Shown piece by piece: positions 30,386 through 40,254 of a stretch of 64,000 bases of DNA. A program made the translations under genes and the position numbers. Numbering within the stretch: position 1 is the stretch's first letter; every line of letters starts with the position of its first letter. The stretch comes from Thermoplasmatales archaeon (GTDB lineage: Archaea > Thermoplasmatota > Thermoplasmata > Thermoplasmatales > GCA-001856825), in assembly GCA_026127935.1 (NCBI GenBank), contig JAJSLL010000003.1:46781-110780 (forward strand), given 5' to 3'. The notes beneath the pieces are model-generated. The model was given only the letters and a program-made list of their open reading frames with translations, was not told the origin of the DNA and did not search any database.

Positions 30386-31150
30386 TCAATCGATTCCAAG
30401 TTTCTTTTTTAAAGTAAATATCATCAGGGCGGATTTTTCTTTTCTGATGACATCATTCATTATGTAACTCTTTTCCTCAAGCAAGGTAACGGCTTTTCTC
30501 AATGCTAAGCGCCATTTCTTCGCAAGCTCAATGTCATTGCTTCCCAAGTCAAACGGCACTTCAATTGCAACGGAGTCCCCAATGACGTCTAGACTATGCC
30601 AGGGTAGAGGGAAATCCGTTATACTCGCAGCTATTTCGTATTCTTCGAGAACCTTCTTTTTCCTATCTAGGAATTTGTGTGCTTCAATCCTGTCGGACTC
30701 CACTCCTTCGTTCTCCCTTGATCCCATAATGCCATAATAGTTGATCTTATAGTCATAAGCGTAAGCTCCGAGTTTGTGAACGTTGAAGAATGTGTTCCTA
30801 GTCTTCATAGGATCGAAGGTCCACCTAACTTCGGAATATCCCATGTTCTTTGCCTGTTCGAACTGGTGCATTTTGATTTCATATCCGACACTCTTGTTTC
30901 TGTATTCCTGAAGCACTCCAGCCATGTGTGAGTAGAGATATCTATAATTCCCACTAACACCTGGGAAGGCCAGACTGAACCCGATTATCTTACCTTCCTC
31001 GATGGCTACTTCCACTAGTCCACCATTCGAATTCAGAGCCCTGAGTAAAGGTAATGGAGTTGGTGGCTCATCAACCATCCCCCATATGACCGTCTGGATC
31101 CTTTCTACCGTTTTAAATTCTTCAATCGTCTGTGCTTTCCTTATCTCCAC
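30386..31150 (-). CDS. GNAT-superfamily acetyltransferase (COG3375-like)
   Basis: 254 aa; EFKTVERIQTVIWGM, IIGFSLAFPG, YLYSHMAGVLQEYRNKSVGYEIKMHQFEQAKNMGYSEVRWTFDPM. Confidence 0.75.
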   Translation of the reverse strand: MEIRKAQTIEEFKTVERIQTVIWGMVDEPPTPLPLLRALNSNGGLVEVAIEEGKIIGFSLAFPGVSGNYRYLYSHMAGVLQEYRNKSVGYEIKMHQFEQAKNMGYSEVRWTFDPMKTRNTFFNVHKLGAYAYDYKINYYGIMGSRENEGVESDRIEAHKFLDRKKKVLEEYEIAASITDFPLPWHSLDVIGDSVAIEVPFDLGSNDIELAKKWRLALRKAVTLLEEKSYIMNDVIRKEKSALMIFTLKKKLGID

Positions 31151-31180
31151 TCTCAGAAAAGTGCATGCAAGTTTATATCA

Positions 31181-32977
31181 TTAACTGGAATCGTCTGATT
31201 TCAACCTGTTCTTAACAGCGACTCCTCTTTGAAAACCAATCATTTCGTCCCTGTTGAGGATCGCCCTGCCATAAGCAAGTAATTCATCTTCCTTGTCGAC
31301 AATGAGAACATCGTCGTGTGGCCTGATCAAGGGATCTGCATCCTCTACAAATTTAGCGAATACGTTTCTTCCTTCCTTTATGAATTCTGCCACCTCTTGG
31401 TTAATTACTACCCTGTGACGAGGGTATTCGAAGTGTGAATGAATCAACTTTGCCCCTGCATTGTTGAGGCTAAACAGGCCATCCGAAGCCCTCAATGCAA
31501 GTATTGGCTCGTCTTCGCGAAATACATTCCTAATCTTTCCGGTGTTCTTGCTCCTCTGCACTCTTATGCTGCTTCTGTCTAAGATAGAGAGGAGCGTCTT
31601 ACTAAACTGGTACTCAAATATGCGGTCTACCTTGTCAATCAGGAATTTTTTCCATTCGTCCTTTTCGAACTTTGAGATATCCTTTGAACTTTCGTAATAT
31701 TCTCCAGGAAATAGGGACTGAGCAACTGGGTAAGTTTCATCGAGAAATAATGGGATTGTTCCAAAATGGGTTTCAACCTCTATCCCTGGAATTTCCGCAT
31801 AATAAGAGTAAGGTTTTTTATCGATCTTTACTCCTTGGCCTGATTGGGCAGTGCGAGAAATGAATCTTCTGATGTCCGGTCTCTTAAGTGTTTCTTCCCC
31901 AACGTAGAATACTGGGGTCTTTCTAGAACGTGGTTCATACTTTTCTGTGTATTCGTAGAAATCGAGGATCTTCCTGTAAGCTTCAAGCAAGAGGGGATGG
32001 GAATGCGCACGGTACTCTGCGTAGTTCCAGATGTTTTCGGAGCGTATCTGTTGTTTTATGTTCTCCAGTTCTTTCACCGATACGTACAGGTTATGTTTTC
32101 CAATTATGGTTGTTCTTTCTTCTCTAGAAAGAGATTCCAGTTCCTTTTCATAGTACTTGTCAAAATACGGGGAAGCGGGTAGTTCCTCAGCAAAATCCTT
32201 AAGGTCTACCGTGCCTGTTTCAGTCAGTATCCTATCGTCTCTTGCATACTTGATGTATGCCGAAGAGTCAATGACATCCACCCCCATGAGGAATAGAATG
32301 GGAAAGAACATTGGATGACCAGCCCCAAAAGCATGAATCACATTTGAACTCTTCATGTTTGACTTCGAATTCAATATAGCATCCACTACGTGGGAATACA
32401 TGTATCTCTCCATAAACGGTACGATCCCACCTATCGGGAAATACTCACTATCCAGCGATCCCATCATTCTTGCACTTTCCATCCGCAGATCCTGATATAC
32501 CCCCCCCTGAATTGGGAGTGCAATGTACTTGCCCGTTTCCTTGATTGCTTCTTTTCCCCTCCTGAAATTCTCTGAAATATCTTCGCTTACCTTTTCGTGT
32601 GAATGGTCCATTTCAGAGAAAATATCTCTTATAGTGATTATATCAGAATTTATGCCTTCTTGGTACTTTACCATCTCCAGATTGCCTGCGTTGAGCTCCC
32701 CATACATGTGTTCCTGGAAAGTTCCTGAATCGGTCATTACTAGACCTTGGAAATTCAGGAGTTTGTGAATGTCGTTACCTATTTGAAATCCTCCCTTCCT
32801 AAGAATGTAGGAGTTGGTTATCACTCCCTGTAATTTAAGCTCCTTAGCAACCGAGACCCAAGGTTCTGCTTTGAAAGGATGTAAAACTGGTAAAAGGACT
32901 GGAGTTTGAATTCTCTTATTGTTAATTTCCAATTCTCCAATTCTAGCTAATCCATCCCGGTGAAGAATCTGGAACAT
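31181..32977 (-). CDS. tgtA: Archaeosine tRNA-guanine transglycosylase with C-terminal PUA domain
   Basis: 598 aa; VMTDSGTFQEHMYG, LPIQGGVYQDLR, GGIVPFMERY, VIHAFGAGHPMFFPILFLMGVDVIDSSAYIKYARD; PUA-like C-terminus. Confidence 0.93.
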   Translation of the reverse strand: MFQILHRDGLARIGELEINNKRIQTPVLLPVLHPFKAEPWVSVAKELKLQGVITNSYILRKGGFQIGNDIHKLLNFQGLVMTDSGTFQEHMYGELNAGNLEMVKYQEGINSDIITIRDIFSEMDHSHEKVSEDISENFRRGKEAIKETGKYIALPIQGGVYQDLRMESARMMGSLDSEYFPIGGIVPFMERYMYSHVVDAILNSKSNMKSSNVIHAFGAGHPMFFPILFLMGVDVIDSSAYIKYARDDRILTETGTVDLKDFAEELPASPYFDKYYEKELESLSREERTTIIGKHNLYVSVKELENIKQQIRSENIWNYAEYRAHSHPLLLEAYRKILDFYEYTEKYEPRSRKTPVFYVGEETLKRPDIRRFISRTAQSGQGVKIDKKPYSYYAEIPGIEVETHFGTIPLFLDETYPVAQSLFPGEYYESSKDISKFEKDEWKKFLIDKVDRIFEYQFSKTLLSILDRSSIRVQRSKNTGKIRNVFREDEPILALRASDGLFSLNNAGAKLIHSHFEYPRHRVVINQEVAEFIKEGRNVFAKFVEDADPLIRPHDDVLIVDKEDELLAYGRAILNRDEMIGFQRGVAVKNRLKSDDSS

Positions 32978-33019
32978 CGAACAAATCTAATCAAAAAATT
33001 AGTGGTAGGTGGGATTCAC

Positions 33020-33301
33020 CTACTTCTTAAGGACTATCTCTATCGAGGACACGTTGCTTTCTCCATCCTCTCTCTGAACTTTTTCCGTCGCAATCTTCAC
33101 GTCTTGGTACGTCACTTTGACCTTCATCATTGATTCCATTCGGTTCCTCACGATTTCAGCAACGTCTACGGCCCTCTTTATTGCCATTCCTCTGGCTTTG
33201 ATTGAGACTTCGCTCGCCCCATTTGTAAAGAGCATTATTGTGCTAAAAACATAGTTTTCTGTTGGCTTTTTCCCGATGAATATAGTGTTGTTATCAGCCA
33301 T
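33020..33301 (-). CDS. albA: Chromatin protein Alba
   Basis: MADNNTIFIGKKPTENYVFSTIMLFTNGASEVSIKARGMAIKRAVDVAEIVRNR; start refined to ATG 33301. Confidence 0.95.
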   Translation of the reverse strand: MADNNTIFIGKKPTENYVFSTIMLFTNGASEVSIKARGMAIKRAVDVAEIVRNRMESMMKVKVTYQDVKIATEKVQREDGESNVSSIEIVLKK

Positions 33302-33665
33302 TGGTATCACCAGAATTGTCTCAACGACAAATCATATTTAATTTTTTCCTCAGGTCGAGCGTGTTGGAGTTTCTAGGACACTTACAAGTAACTGAGCATT
33401 GTTCTATCGTCGAACTTCAGTGTCAAAGATTTCTGTTATGACTTAAGGTAAGAGTCGTATCTGGAGGTACCACTGCTTATGTGCTGCCAATACAATTGAC
33501 TTTGGGAAGAGAAGGAAACTTCAATAAGGATTTACATGAAGATACTCCGAATTAAGTGTAATTAAGTGCAAAACTGACTTTTTTCCTGAATTATTCACCA
33601 CCTATTGAAGCATTCATTAGGTTTAATTAGGGTAAATTATATGTACAAAATTTACCTCGTACCTT

Positions 33666-33884
33666 ATGGTCACGGATAAGAAATATACAACCGTTTCTCT
33701 TCCAACTCCGCTGTTCGAGAAGATCCAAGAGAAAATAAAGGGAACTGGGTTCACTTCTGTTAGTGATTATGTAACATTTGTCCTCCGGGAAATACTCACT
33801 CATGGTACGGACCAGGAAGCATTCAACGCAGAGGACGAAAAGAAAGTGAAGGACAGACTGCGATCACTGGGATATCTAGACTGA
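33666..33884 (+). CDS. CopG/Arc-type ribbon-helix-helix small protein
   Basis: 72 aa; YTTVSLPTPLFEKIQEKIKGTGFTSVSDYVTFVLREIL (beta-strand + two helices), C-terminal RLRSLGYLD; immediately upstream of the phosphodiesterase gene. Confidence 0.75.
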   Translation: MVTDKKYTTVSLPTPLFEKIQEKIKGTGFTSVSDYVTFVLREILTHGTDQEAFNAEDEKKVKDRLRSLGYLD

Positions 33885-33893
33885 GTGAACTGA

Positions 33894-35282
33894 ATGAGAG
33901 TAGCTGTTATAGGACTCGACTGTGCAGCACCAGAATTAATATTTCATAAATTGAAGGACTACCTTCCCAATCTCTCGAAGATGACGGAAGCGGGCATTTC
34001 TGGAAAACTCAGAAGCTGCGATCCACCCATTACTGTCCCTGCGTGGATGGTAATGTCTACTGGAAGATCTCCGGGAGAACTTGGACTGTATGGATTTCGA
34101 TCCAGAGTTCCAAATTCGTACAATGACATCAAGATTCCAACTTCTCAAGACATAAAGTATGACACGGTCTGGGATATTCTTGGAAAGAGAAACAAGCGGA
34201 GCATTATCATAGCCGTTCCTCCATCCTATCCCCCCAAACCTGTCCCAGGGCTATTGGTAACGGATTTTCTCACTCCAGATACCAATAAGGAATTCACCTA
34301 TCCTCCGGGTCTCAAAAACGATATTCTCAGAGACTTCCCGGACTACAAGTTTGATGTCAAGTTTAGAAAACCTGAGAAAAAACAGATCCTGGATGAGATC
34401 TACAGGATGACCGACACTAGGTTCCGAATGGCTGAGAAGATGCTAAAGGAGAAGCAGTGGGATTTCTTCTTCATGGTTGAGATTGGCATAGATAGGATTC
34501 ATCATTCATTCTGGAGATACATTGACGAAGAGAGCCACCTGTACGAGAACGACCCTGAAATGAAGGAAAAATTCGTTTCTTACTTCAAAATGGTAGACTC
34601 TCACATAGGAGAGATGCTAGAACAGTTCGACGAAGATACTGTAGTCCTTATAGTATCTGACCACGGAGCAAAGGCGATGAAGGGTGCATTTGCATTTAAC
34701 CAATGGCTCATTAAGGAAGGATACCTAAAGCTCAATGGCCACATACCAAAACAAGGTGCTTCCCTTGATGAATTGAATATTGACTGGTCCCACTCAAAGG
34801 CCTGGGCATGGGGAGGCTATTATGCCAGAGTATTTCTGAACATAAAGGGAAGGGAGCCAGAGGGCATTATCGATGTGGGAGACGTGAAAAAAGAGTTGGA
34901 GATCCTGAAAGAGAAAATTAAGTCCATTAAGGGGCCAAACGGTGAAGAGTGGAAAACCAGGGTTTTCGAACCCGAGGAAGTGTATCCAGTAGTAAACGGA
35001 GATAGATCTGACTTGTTCGTCTACTTGGACGACTTGAGCTGGCGAACAGCTGGAACTGTCGGATACGACACCGATTATCTTCTCGAAAATGACACAGGAC
35101 CCGACGATGCGGTTCATGATTACGACGGAATTTATATCATGTACAGAAAGAACAAGAAGATTGGAAAGGTGATAGATTCCACAATATTCAGGATAGCACC
35201 TACAATACTGGAATTATATAGAGTCAGAAAGATGTATGGAATGCAAGGTAAGCCACTAGAAGGAGTTGATTATTTTGAGTGA
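33894..35282 (+). CDS. Type I phosphodiesterase/nucleotide pyrophosphatase superfamily protein (alkaline phosphatase fold, COG3379-like)
   Basis: 462 aa; MRVAVIGLDCAAPELIF, DPPITVPAWMVMSTGRSPGELGLYGFR, VEIGIDRIHHSFW, VSDHGAKAMKGAFAFNQWL. Confidence 0.88.
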   Translation: MRVAVIGLDCAAPELIFHKLKDYLPNLSKMTEAGISGKLRSCDPPITVPAWMVMSTGRSPGELGLYGFRSRVPNSYNDIKIPTSQDIKYDTVWDILGKRNKRSIIIAVPPSYPPKPVPGLLVTDFLTPDTNKEFTYPPGLKNDILRDFPDYKFDVKFRKPEKKQILDEIYRMTDTRFRMAEKMLKEKQWDFFFMVEIGIDRIHHSFWRYIDEESHLYENDPEMKEKFVSYFKMVDSHIGEMLEQFDEDTVVLIVSDHGAKAMKGAFAFNQWLIKEGYLKLNGHIPKQGASLDELNIDWSHSKAWAWGGYYARVFLNIKGREPEGIIDVGDVKKELEILKEKIKSIKGPNGEEWKTRVFEPEEVYPVVNGDRSDLFVYLDDLSWRTAGTVGYDTDYLLENDTGPDDAVHDYDGIYIMYRKNKKIGKVIDSTIFRIAPTILELYRVRKMYGMQGKPLEGVDYFE

Positions 35283-35820
35283 AAATGGATATGTACTATG
35301 GTTCACCGGACCCCCAGGCGCTGGAAAGACTACTCTAGCAGAAAGACTAAAGACCATTCTGAACAATAATGGAACAGGAGTGGAAATTCTAGATGGAGAT
35401 GAGATAAGGAAGGGCTTGTCCAAGGATCTCGGGTTCTCCAAGGAAGATAGAGAAAAACACAACGAAAGAGTGATGTTTGTTGCGAAACTGCTTTCAAGAA
35501 ACGGGATCGTCACTCTGGTGCCTTTGATCTCGCCATACAGAGCAGTGCGTGAGAAGGCCAGGAAGGAGATACCAAACTTCATTGAAATCTATATAAAATG
35601 TCCCCTTGATGTGCTGATAAAACGTGATCCGAAGGGTCTTTACAAGAGAGCCCTAGCTGGAGAAATCACTAATCTGACAGGACTCCAAGATACATACGAA
35701 GAACCTCTCTCACCAGAAATAGTCATAGACACCAATGCAAAGACAATAGAAGAGAGCGTTAACACAATACTGGGATTTCTGAGAGCCAGAGGAGAAAAAG
35801 TACCATCAGAAGTCAATTAG
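35266..35820 (+). CDS. cysC: Adenylylsulfate (APS) kinase
   Basis: 184 aa; Walker A FTGPPGAGKTTLAERL, ILDGDEIRKGLSKDLGFSKEDREKHNERV, LISPYRAVREKARKEI, DPKGLYKRA. Confidence 0.92.
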   Translation: MIILSENGYVLWFTGPPGAGKTTLAERLKTILNNNGTGVEILDGDEIRKGLSKDLGFSKEDREKHNERVMFVAKLLSRNGIVTLVPLISPYRAVREKARKEIPNFIEIYIKCPLDVLIKRDPKGLYKRALAGEITNLTGLQDTYEEPLSPEIVIDTNAKTIEESVNTILGFLRARGEKVPSEVN

Positions 35821-36056
35821 TTTGATTTACGAAATTCTTCTTTTGAACGAGTTGCAAATAATTCAGTAGCTCATTAGTTAGCGATACTAGAAATATCGTG
35901 TCATATCTGAAATCTGCTCCCGTGCCAAAAGTCATTGAAGCGATGCAACATCCGGTGAACAGATATCCCAAACTCAATGTTTCCAGGTAGTTCTCAGTCC
36001 CACGTCTGTAGTTTGATTCATTTCATACTCAATTCATTCTGGTAATATTTAGTGCT

Positions 36057-37049
36057 CTAAGCTTCTCTTCCAGAAGTTGCTTTAACAATCCTGTTCATTA
36101 TTGCTAAACCGATACCCTTCTCTTCGAACCCCTCTATGACTCCCATGGGATAGGGACTTTTGTCCAGCTTTCTAAAGGAAGGGAAGAGATTTCTCGCGAC
36201 TTCAAAAAGGTCATCCCTGGATCCAAGAACAATGGAGTCAGAATTTACTTTACGTGCCATTTCAGAACTTCCTATGAATAAGACATTACCTTTTTTGCAG
36301 GCCTCAAGTATCTTTTCCTCCGTCCTTGCAAGAACTAGTTCCTTTTCTGGAGCATAGTGCCTGTACTTCATACCTGGTGAGATAGGAACTCCAGAAGTTT
36401 GCCCAGAGAACTTCACTTTGACTCCAAATATTCTTTTCAAATCTTCCGCTGAAAATGCCCCAGGTCTCAACATTATGATCTCTTCTCCCTTGAACATGAT
36501 TACGGTGGACTCCACTCCGAAATATGATGGACCGCCATCGAGTATCAGATCCACCTTATCGCCTAGATCTTCAATGACTTCTTGAGCATACACGGGGCTT
36601 GGGCTCCCTGATTTATTGGCACTGGGCGCTGCAATTGGAACACCGCTCTTTCTGATAAGTTCCAATGGTATTCTGTGAGCAGGCATCCTAATTGCGACTG
36701 TATTTAGACCTGCTGTTGGCACCTCGCCTATGTTCTTTTTTTTCAAGACTACCGTAAGTGGTCCGGGCCAAATTCTCTCAAAAACTTCCTTGGTGTTCTC
36801 TGGCAGACCACACGTTACATTTTCAATTTGTTCGAAATCACTGACGTGGACGATGATTGGGTTGTCCTGCTGCCTTCCTTTGGCCACGAATATTTCCTTG
36901 CAGGCTTGATCATCCAGCGCATTTGCACCCAGGCCATACACTGTTTCAGTTGGAAAAGCAACAGTTCCCCCTCTCTTGATAATCCTTGCCGCTTTTGCGA
37001 TAATTTCAGCGTCAGGAGCCACTGGATCCAACTTGCAGACATTGTCCAT
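36057..37049 (-). CDS. sua5: L-threonylcarbamoyladenylate synthase (Sua5/YrdC)
   Basis: 330 aa; GGTVAFPTETVYGLGANALD, KGRQQDNPIIVHVSD, PSANKSGSPSP, plus C-terminal Sua5 domain (SPGMKYRHYAPEKELVL). Confidence 0.95.
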   Translation of the reverse strand: MDNVCKLDPVAPDAEIIAKAARIIKRGGTVAFPTETVYGLGANALDDQACKEIFVAKGRQQDNPIIVHVSDFEQIENVTCGLPENTKEVFERIWPGPLTVVLKKKNIGEVPTAGLNTVAIRMPAHRIPLELIRKSGVPIAAPSANKSGSPSPVYAQEVIEDLGDKVDLILDGGPSYFGVESTVIMFKGEEIIMLRPGAFSAEDLKRIFGVKVKFSGQTSGVPISPGMKYRHYAPEKELVLARTEEKILEACKKGNVLFIGSSEMARKVNSDSIVLGSRDDLFEVARNLFPSFRKLDKSPYPMGVIEGFEEKGIGLAIMNRIVKATSGREA

Positions 37050-37085
37050 TAAACTGGTATAACCCCTGATAGTATAAGAGCAGAA

Positions 37086-38648
37086 CTAAAAGTGATCTCC
37101 TCTCTTGATGAATAGTCTAAGGAATAGATAGGATACCATGGTGTCTAGGATTATGGTTAAAGTATACCCTTTGAAATAGTATGAAATATTGGAACTTGTG
37201 ATATATTTCGCAGCTGCAAAAAGGAGAGCATTGAGTATAATTATGGGAAGACCAATTGTGAACGTCTTGAGGAATATCCATCTTCCTCCTATCCCCTCCT
37301 GTGAAAGAGAGTAAACTTCGTTTGGAATTGCTTTCACCAGGTAAGTTCCACCGGCAAAAAGCACCGCAATGAGCATGATGGCGAAGAACGGATAGTTCAG
37401 GAGGAGATACGGAACAAGATTCCTTTTCGCGAATCCTATTATCGCTATCAGAACTCCATAGTAGATAATCCCAATGCTGAAAATGCTGAACAATTTTGAA
37501 TAGAAGAATTGGCGTCTCGTTATAGGAAGTGCGGACAGATGCCACGCAGATTTTCCTTCAAGCCCGATCAACAATATGAAATCTATGAGGAATATGGAAG
37601 AGATGTATGGTATGTAGAAGCGTGATTGGAGAGAACTTGTGGAAGTTGAAAGTATTTCGGGGACTATTGGAATAATGAAAGTGATAGGTATAGCCATTAT
37701 CATTATCGCACCCCTCTTTCTCAACATAATCTTGAAATCCTTGTCAACGAGGGACCTTATGGGACTCTTCATTTTTAGTCCAAGTCCCTTCCTTCCCTGC
37801 GCGCCAATATCAACAAAAGTCTCCGTCCTTTCGGAAAAGCTTCTCTTTTGAATATGCAGATAAGCGGGATAAACGATTGAAATTGCGAAGCCAAATGCAG
37901 CAAATGGATAAATGGATAAACTTGAAATGTACTGCGAAGTTACTGGTATGAAATAATAGAGGTACTGCGGTATCCGAATGAAGCCCTGAAAAGATGGATT
38001 GGTTACGACTTCTATTGCCATTATAAAAACGACGAATATTACGACCTGAAATAGCTGTCCAAGATACAGTCTCTTTGTCTTCCTGTTTGTGTTTGTCTTC
38101 ACGAATGAAACTCCCAGCAAGAGTGAAACCAATCTTGCGAGGTAAAAAAACAAGACAGTAAACATTGAGAAGACAACTAGCGGAAGTGGATTTTTCAGCC
38201 CAATAGAGATAATGACACCTGCAGGTATAGTCACGAATGGTAGGTAGAATTCGTTGTATAGAAAGAGCGACAAAGGTATTACCCTCCTCTCTACCTTTAA
38301 AGGTAACTGGGACAGTGGCGTAAGCAGTTTCATGTCCCATATCCCTCTGTAAAACTGGGTATCGCTCATTATTGCTAGAATCAACAGGAGCATGAATAAT
38401 ATGAAGCTATCTCCAGAAATAACATTCTTTGAGTTCAATGTTTCCGCACCGAATATCACCGACACCGTTCCGTAGATTACGGTGTTGAGATATAGCGAAG
38501 ATCTTGTGTTCGTTGCCAGATACCGCTTGGCTGTCTCAATCGATCCTCTGTCCTTCTTCTGGAATCTTGGAGTATTTTTCAGGTATTGGTACTTCAATTC
38601 TGTGTTCAGGACTTTTGCAAGGAACAAGTCATTTCGCAGAGTCATCAA
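37086..38648 (-). CDS. Polytopic membrane protein, possible ABC-2-type permease-like (no adjacent ATPase)
   Basis: 520 aa; ~12 hydrophobic segments separated by short basic loops; no Walker motifs; no ATP-binding subunit beside it. Confidence 0.55.
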   Translation of the reverse strand: MMTLRNDLFLAKVLNTELKYQYLKNTPRFQKKDRGSIETAKRYLATNTRSSLYLNTVIYGTVSVIFGAETLNSKNVISGDSFILFMLLLILAIMSDTQFYRGIWDMKLLTPLSQLPLKVERRVIPLSLFLYNEFYLPFVTIPAGVIISIGLKNPLPLVVFSMFTVLFFYLARLVSLLLGVSFVKTNTNRKTKRLYLGQLFQVVIFVVFIMAIEVVTNPSFQGFIRIPQYLYYFIPVTSQYISSLSIYPFAAFGFAISIVYPAYLHIQKRSFSERTETFVDIGAQGRKGLGLKMKSPIRSLVDKDFKIMLRKRGAIMIMAIPITFIIPIVPEILSTSTSSLQSRFYIPYISSIFLIDFILLIGLEGKSAWHLSALPITRRQFFYSKLFSIFSIGIIYYGVLIAIIGFAKRNLVPYLLLNYPFFAIMLIAVLFAGGTYLVKAIPNEVYSLSQEGIGGRWIFLKTFTIGLPIIILNALLFAAAKYITSSNISYYFKGYTLTIILDTMVSYLFLRLFIKRGDHF

Positions 38649-39378
38649 GAACCTCGCTCAGTACCCTTCTTTTCGTTCTGCTGGTCTCCAGGATGGATGA
38701 CTCTATGTTAGCACTACCAGAATATTCTACGTACTTTTCAAACTCTAGCACCTGCTTCCCATCAGAATCTATTATCCTGCTTCCTCCCCAGAAGACTTGA
38801 TTACGTTGAAGTCCCGCACTATTTACATATACAACATATGCCTGGTAACCTATTGCTCTAGCTGGGAATACTTGCTCGAACAGCCGATATGAGGTGAAGG
38901 GGGAAGCAGAAATATTTATCAGTACGTCCACACCCTTTTCGATCGAATCGTCAAAGAACAGATCATAACATATCTCTATTCCCAACTTGAATCCTTTAAA
39001 ATTCAGTGTTAGAGGGCTATCTCCCCTTTTGAAATACCTCATTTCTTCAAACGGACCGAAATTCGGTAGATGTCTCTTCTTGTACACTTCTACTGATTTC
39101 TCTGTGACCGCAACCGCTGAATTATAGAGAAATTTGTCCCTGTATGGTGCGCCGAAAATTACCATTCTATCCCCGACACCTTCCTGTATCTGTCGAACGA
39201 AATCGTCCCTCAGTGAAAACAGGCTGACGTTATCCCTCACCATATAGCCGGAATAGAACATCTCGGGAAATATCGCCAGGTCGAAGTCTTCATTTAAAGT
39301 TGCGCGTATAAGTTTCTCATTAGCCAATACCCCCTTTACCGGATTGAGCTGCTTGAGAAGGACGTTCAAAGATGACAT
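38629..39378 (-). CDS. Carbon-nitrogen hydrolase (nitrilase superfamily)
   Basis: 249 aa; Glu-Lys-Cys triad context: LAIFPEMFYSGY, YKKRHLPNFGPFEEMRYF, LGIEICYDLFF. Confidence 0.87.
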   Translation of the reverse strand: MSSLNVLLKQLNPVKGVLANEKLIRATLNEDFDLAIFPEMFYSGYMVRDNVSLFSLRDDFVRQIQEGVGDRMVIFGAPYRDKFLYNSAVAVTEKSVEVYKKRHLPNFGPFEEMRYFKRGDSPLTLNFKGFKLGIEICYDLFFDDSIEKGVDVLINISASPFTSYRLFEQVFPARAIGYQAYVVYVNSAGLQRNQVFWGGSRIIDSDGKQVLEFEKYVEYSGSANIESSILETSRTKRRVLSEVLDDSAK

Positions 39379-39477
39379 CAGGATGTGTAATGTTAATTCT
39401 CGATATTTATTTTCCTTTAGGGGAAGAAAATCTGTGGCAAAACAACTTCAAAATGTTAGGAAAAATAAAAAATAGAA

Positions 39478-40254
39478 TTATAGAAGTCTTGAAACTTCTG
39501 TTTCAAGCGGATCTACTTCAATGTCCACGCTTAATACCTGTTCGTGTTCGCTGAGTACCTCATCGATCGTATCTTCTATGATCTTGCTGAAGGAATCGCT
39601 GTATTTGCCGTAAAGTGTTTCGTACAGTTTCAATTGGCTTTCTATGGTTGCTTCAATGTCTTCCTTTATCCTTGCGTTTATCTCTCTGAGTGATTCGAAT
39701 TCGTTGTTGTCGTAAACTTCCATGCTGTCCGTCTCTTTCCTGAGCTGCACAAGAGTTCTATCGGCGACTTCTTTCCTGTTGTCTTCGAACTCGAAAGGTC
39801 TCACTGCAAATATTTTGAATGGTACTTTTTCCCCTTTCATCAATTTAACCATCTCAACAGTTCCTCCTGATCCCGTTCCTCCACCCAGTGCCGTTACTAC
39901 GAGCACCAGATCTGCACGTTTCAGTAGCTGTATATCGATCAGTTTGGAGTCTTCTCTGAAAGCTTTCTTTGCAACTTCGACATGTCCACCAGAGTCCCCG
40001 TTGCCGAGAATATATTCCCTTCCGATGTTCACCGTGGTGACATCGCTTCGTTTGGCATTCGAAAGGGCATCTGTGTTGAGGCAGTACTGATCGACTTCTC
40101 TTCTCTTCTTGTTGAGTTCCGACACAATATTGCAACCTCCGCCGCCTATACCAACGCACACTATGGTAGGTTCCAGAATTTTTCTTTCTTTCTTTAGACC
40201 TTTAGTCAGTTTGTACAATATTTGAGTACTTATGTCATCTATCACTTTTTTCAC
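39478..40254 (-). CDS. Short FtsZ/tubulin-superfamily GTPase-like protein lacking a recognisable T7 loop and canonical C-terminal domain
   Basis: 258 aa; T1-like VCVGIGGGGCNIVSEL, NTDA, tubulin signature VTALGGGTGSGGTVEMVKLM, AVRPFEFEDNRKEVADR; the remaining ~80 aa are helical/acidic and lack an NxDFxD motif. Confidence 0.8.
   Translation of the reverse strand: MKKVIDDISTQILYKLTKGLKKERKILEPTIVCVGIGGGGCNIVSELNKKRREVDQYCLNTDALSNAKRSDVTTVNIGREYILGNGDSGGHVEVAKKAFREDSKLIDIQLLKRADLVLVVTALGGGTGSGGTVEMVKLMKGEKVPFKIFAVRPFEFEDNRKEVADRTLVQLRKETDSMEVYDNNEFESLREINARIKEDIEATIESQLKLYETLYGKYSDSFSKIIEDTIDEVLSEHEQVLSVDIEVDPLETEVSRLL

Noticed and set aside
33666-33884. CopG-like small protein as an antitoxin
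   Set aside because: Its downstream neighbour is a phosphodiesterase-family enzyme, not a recognised toxin fold.
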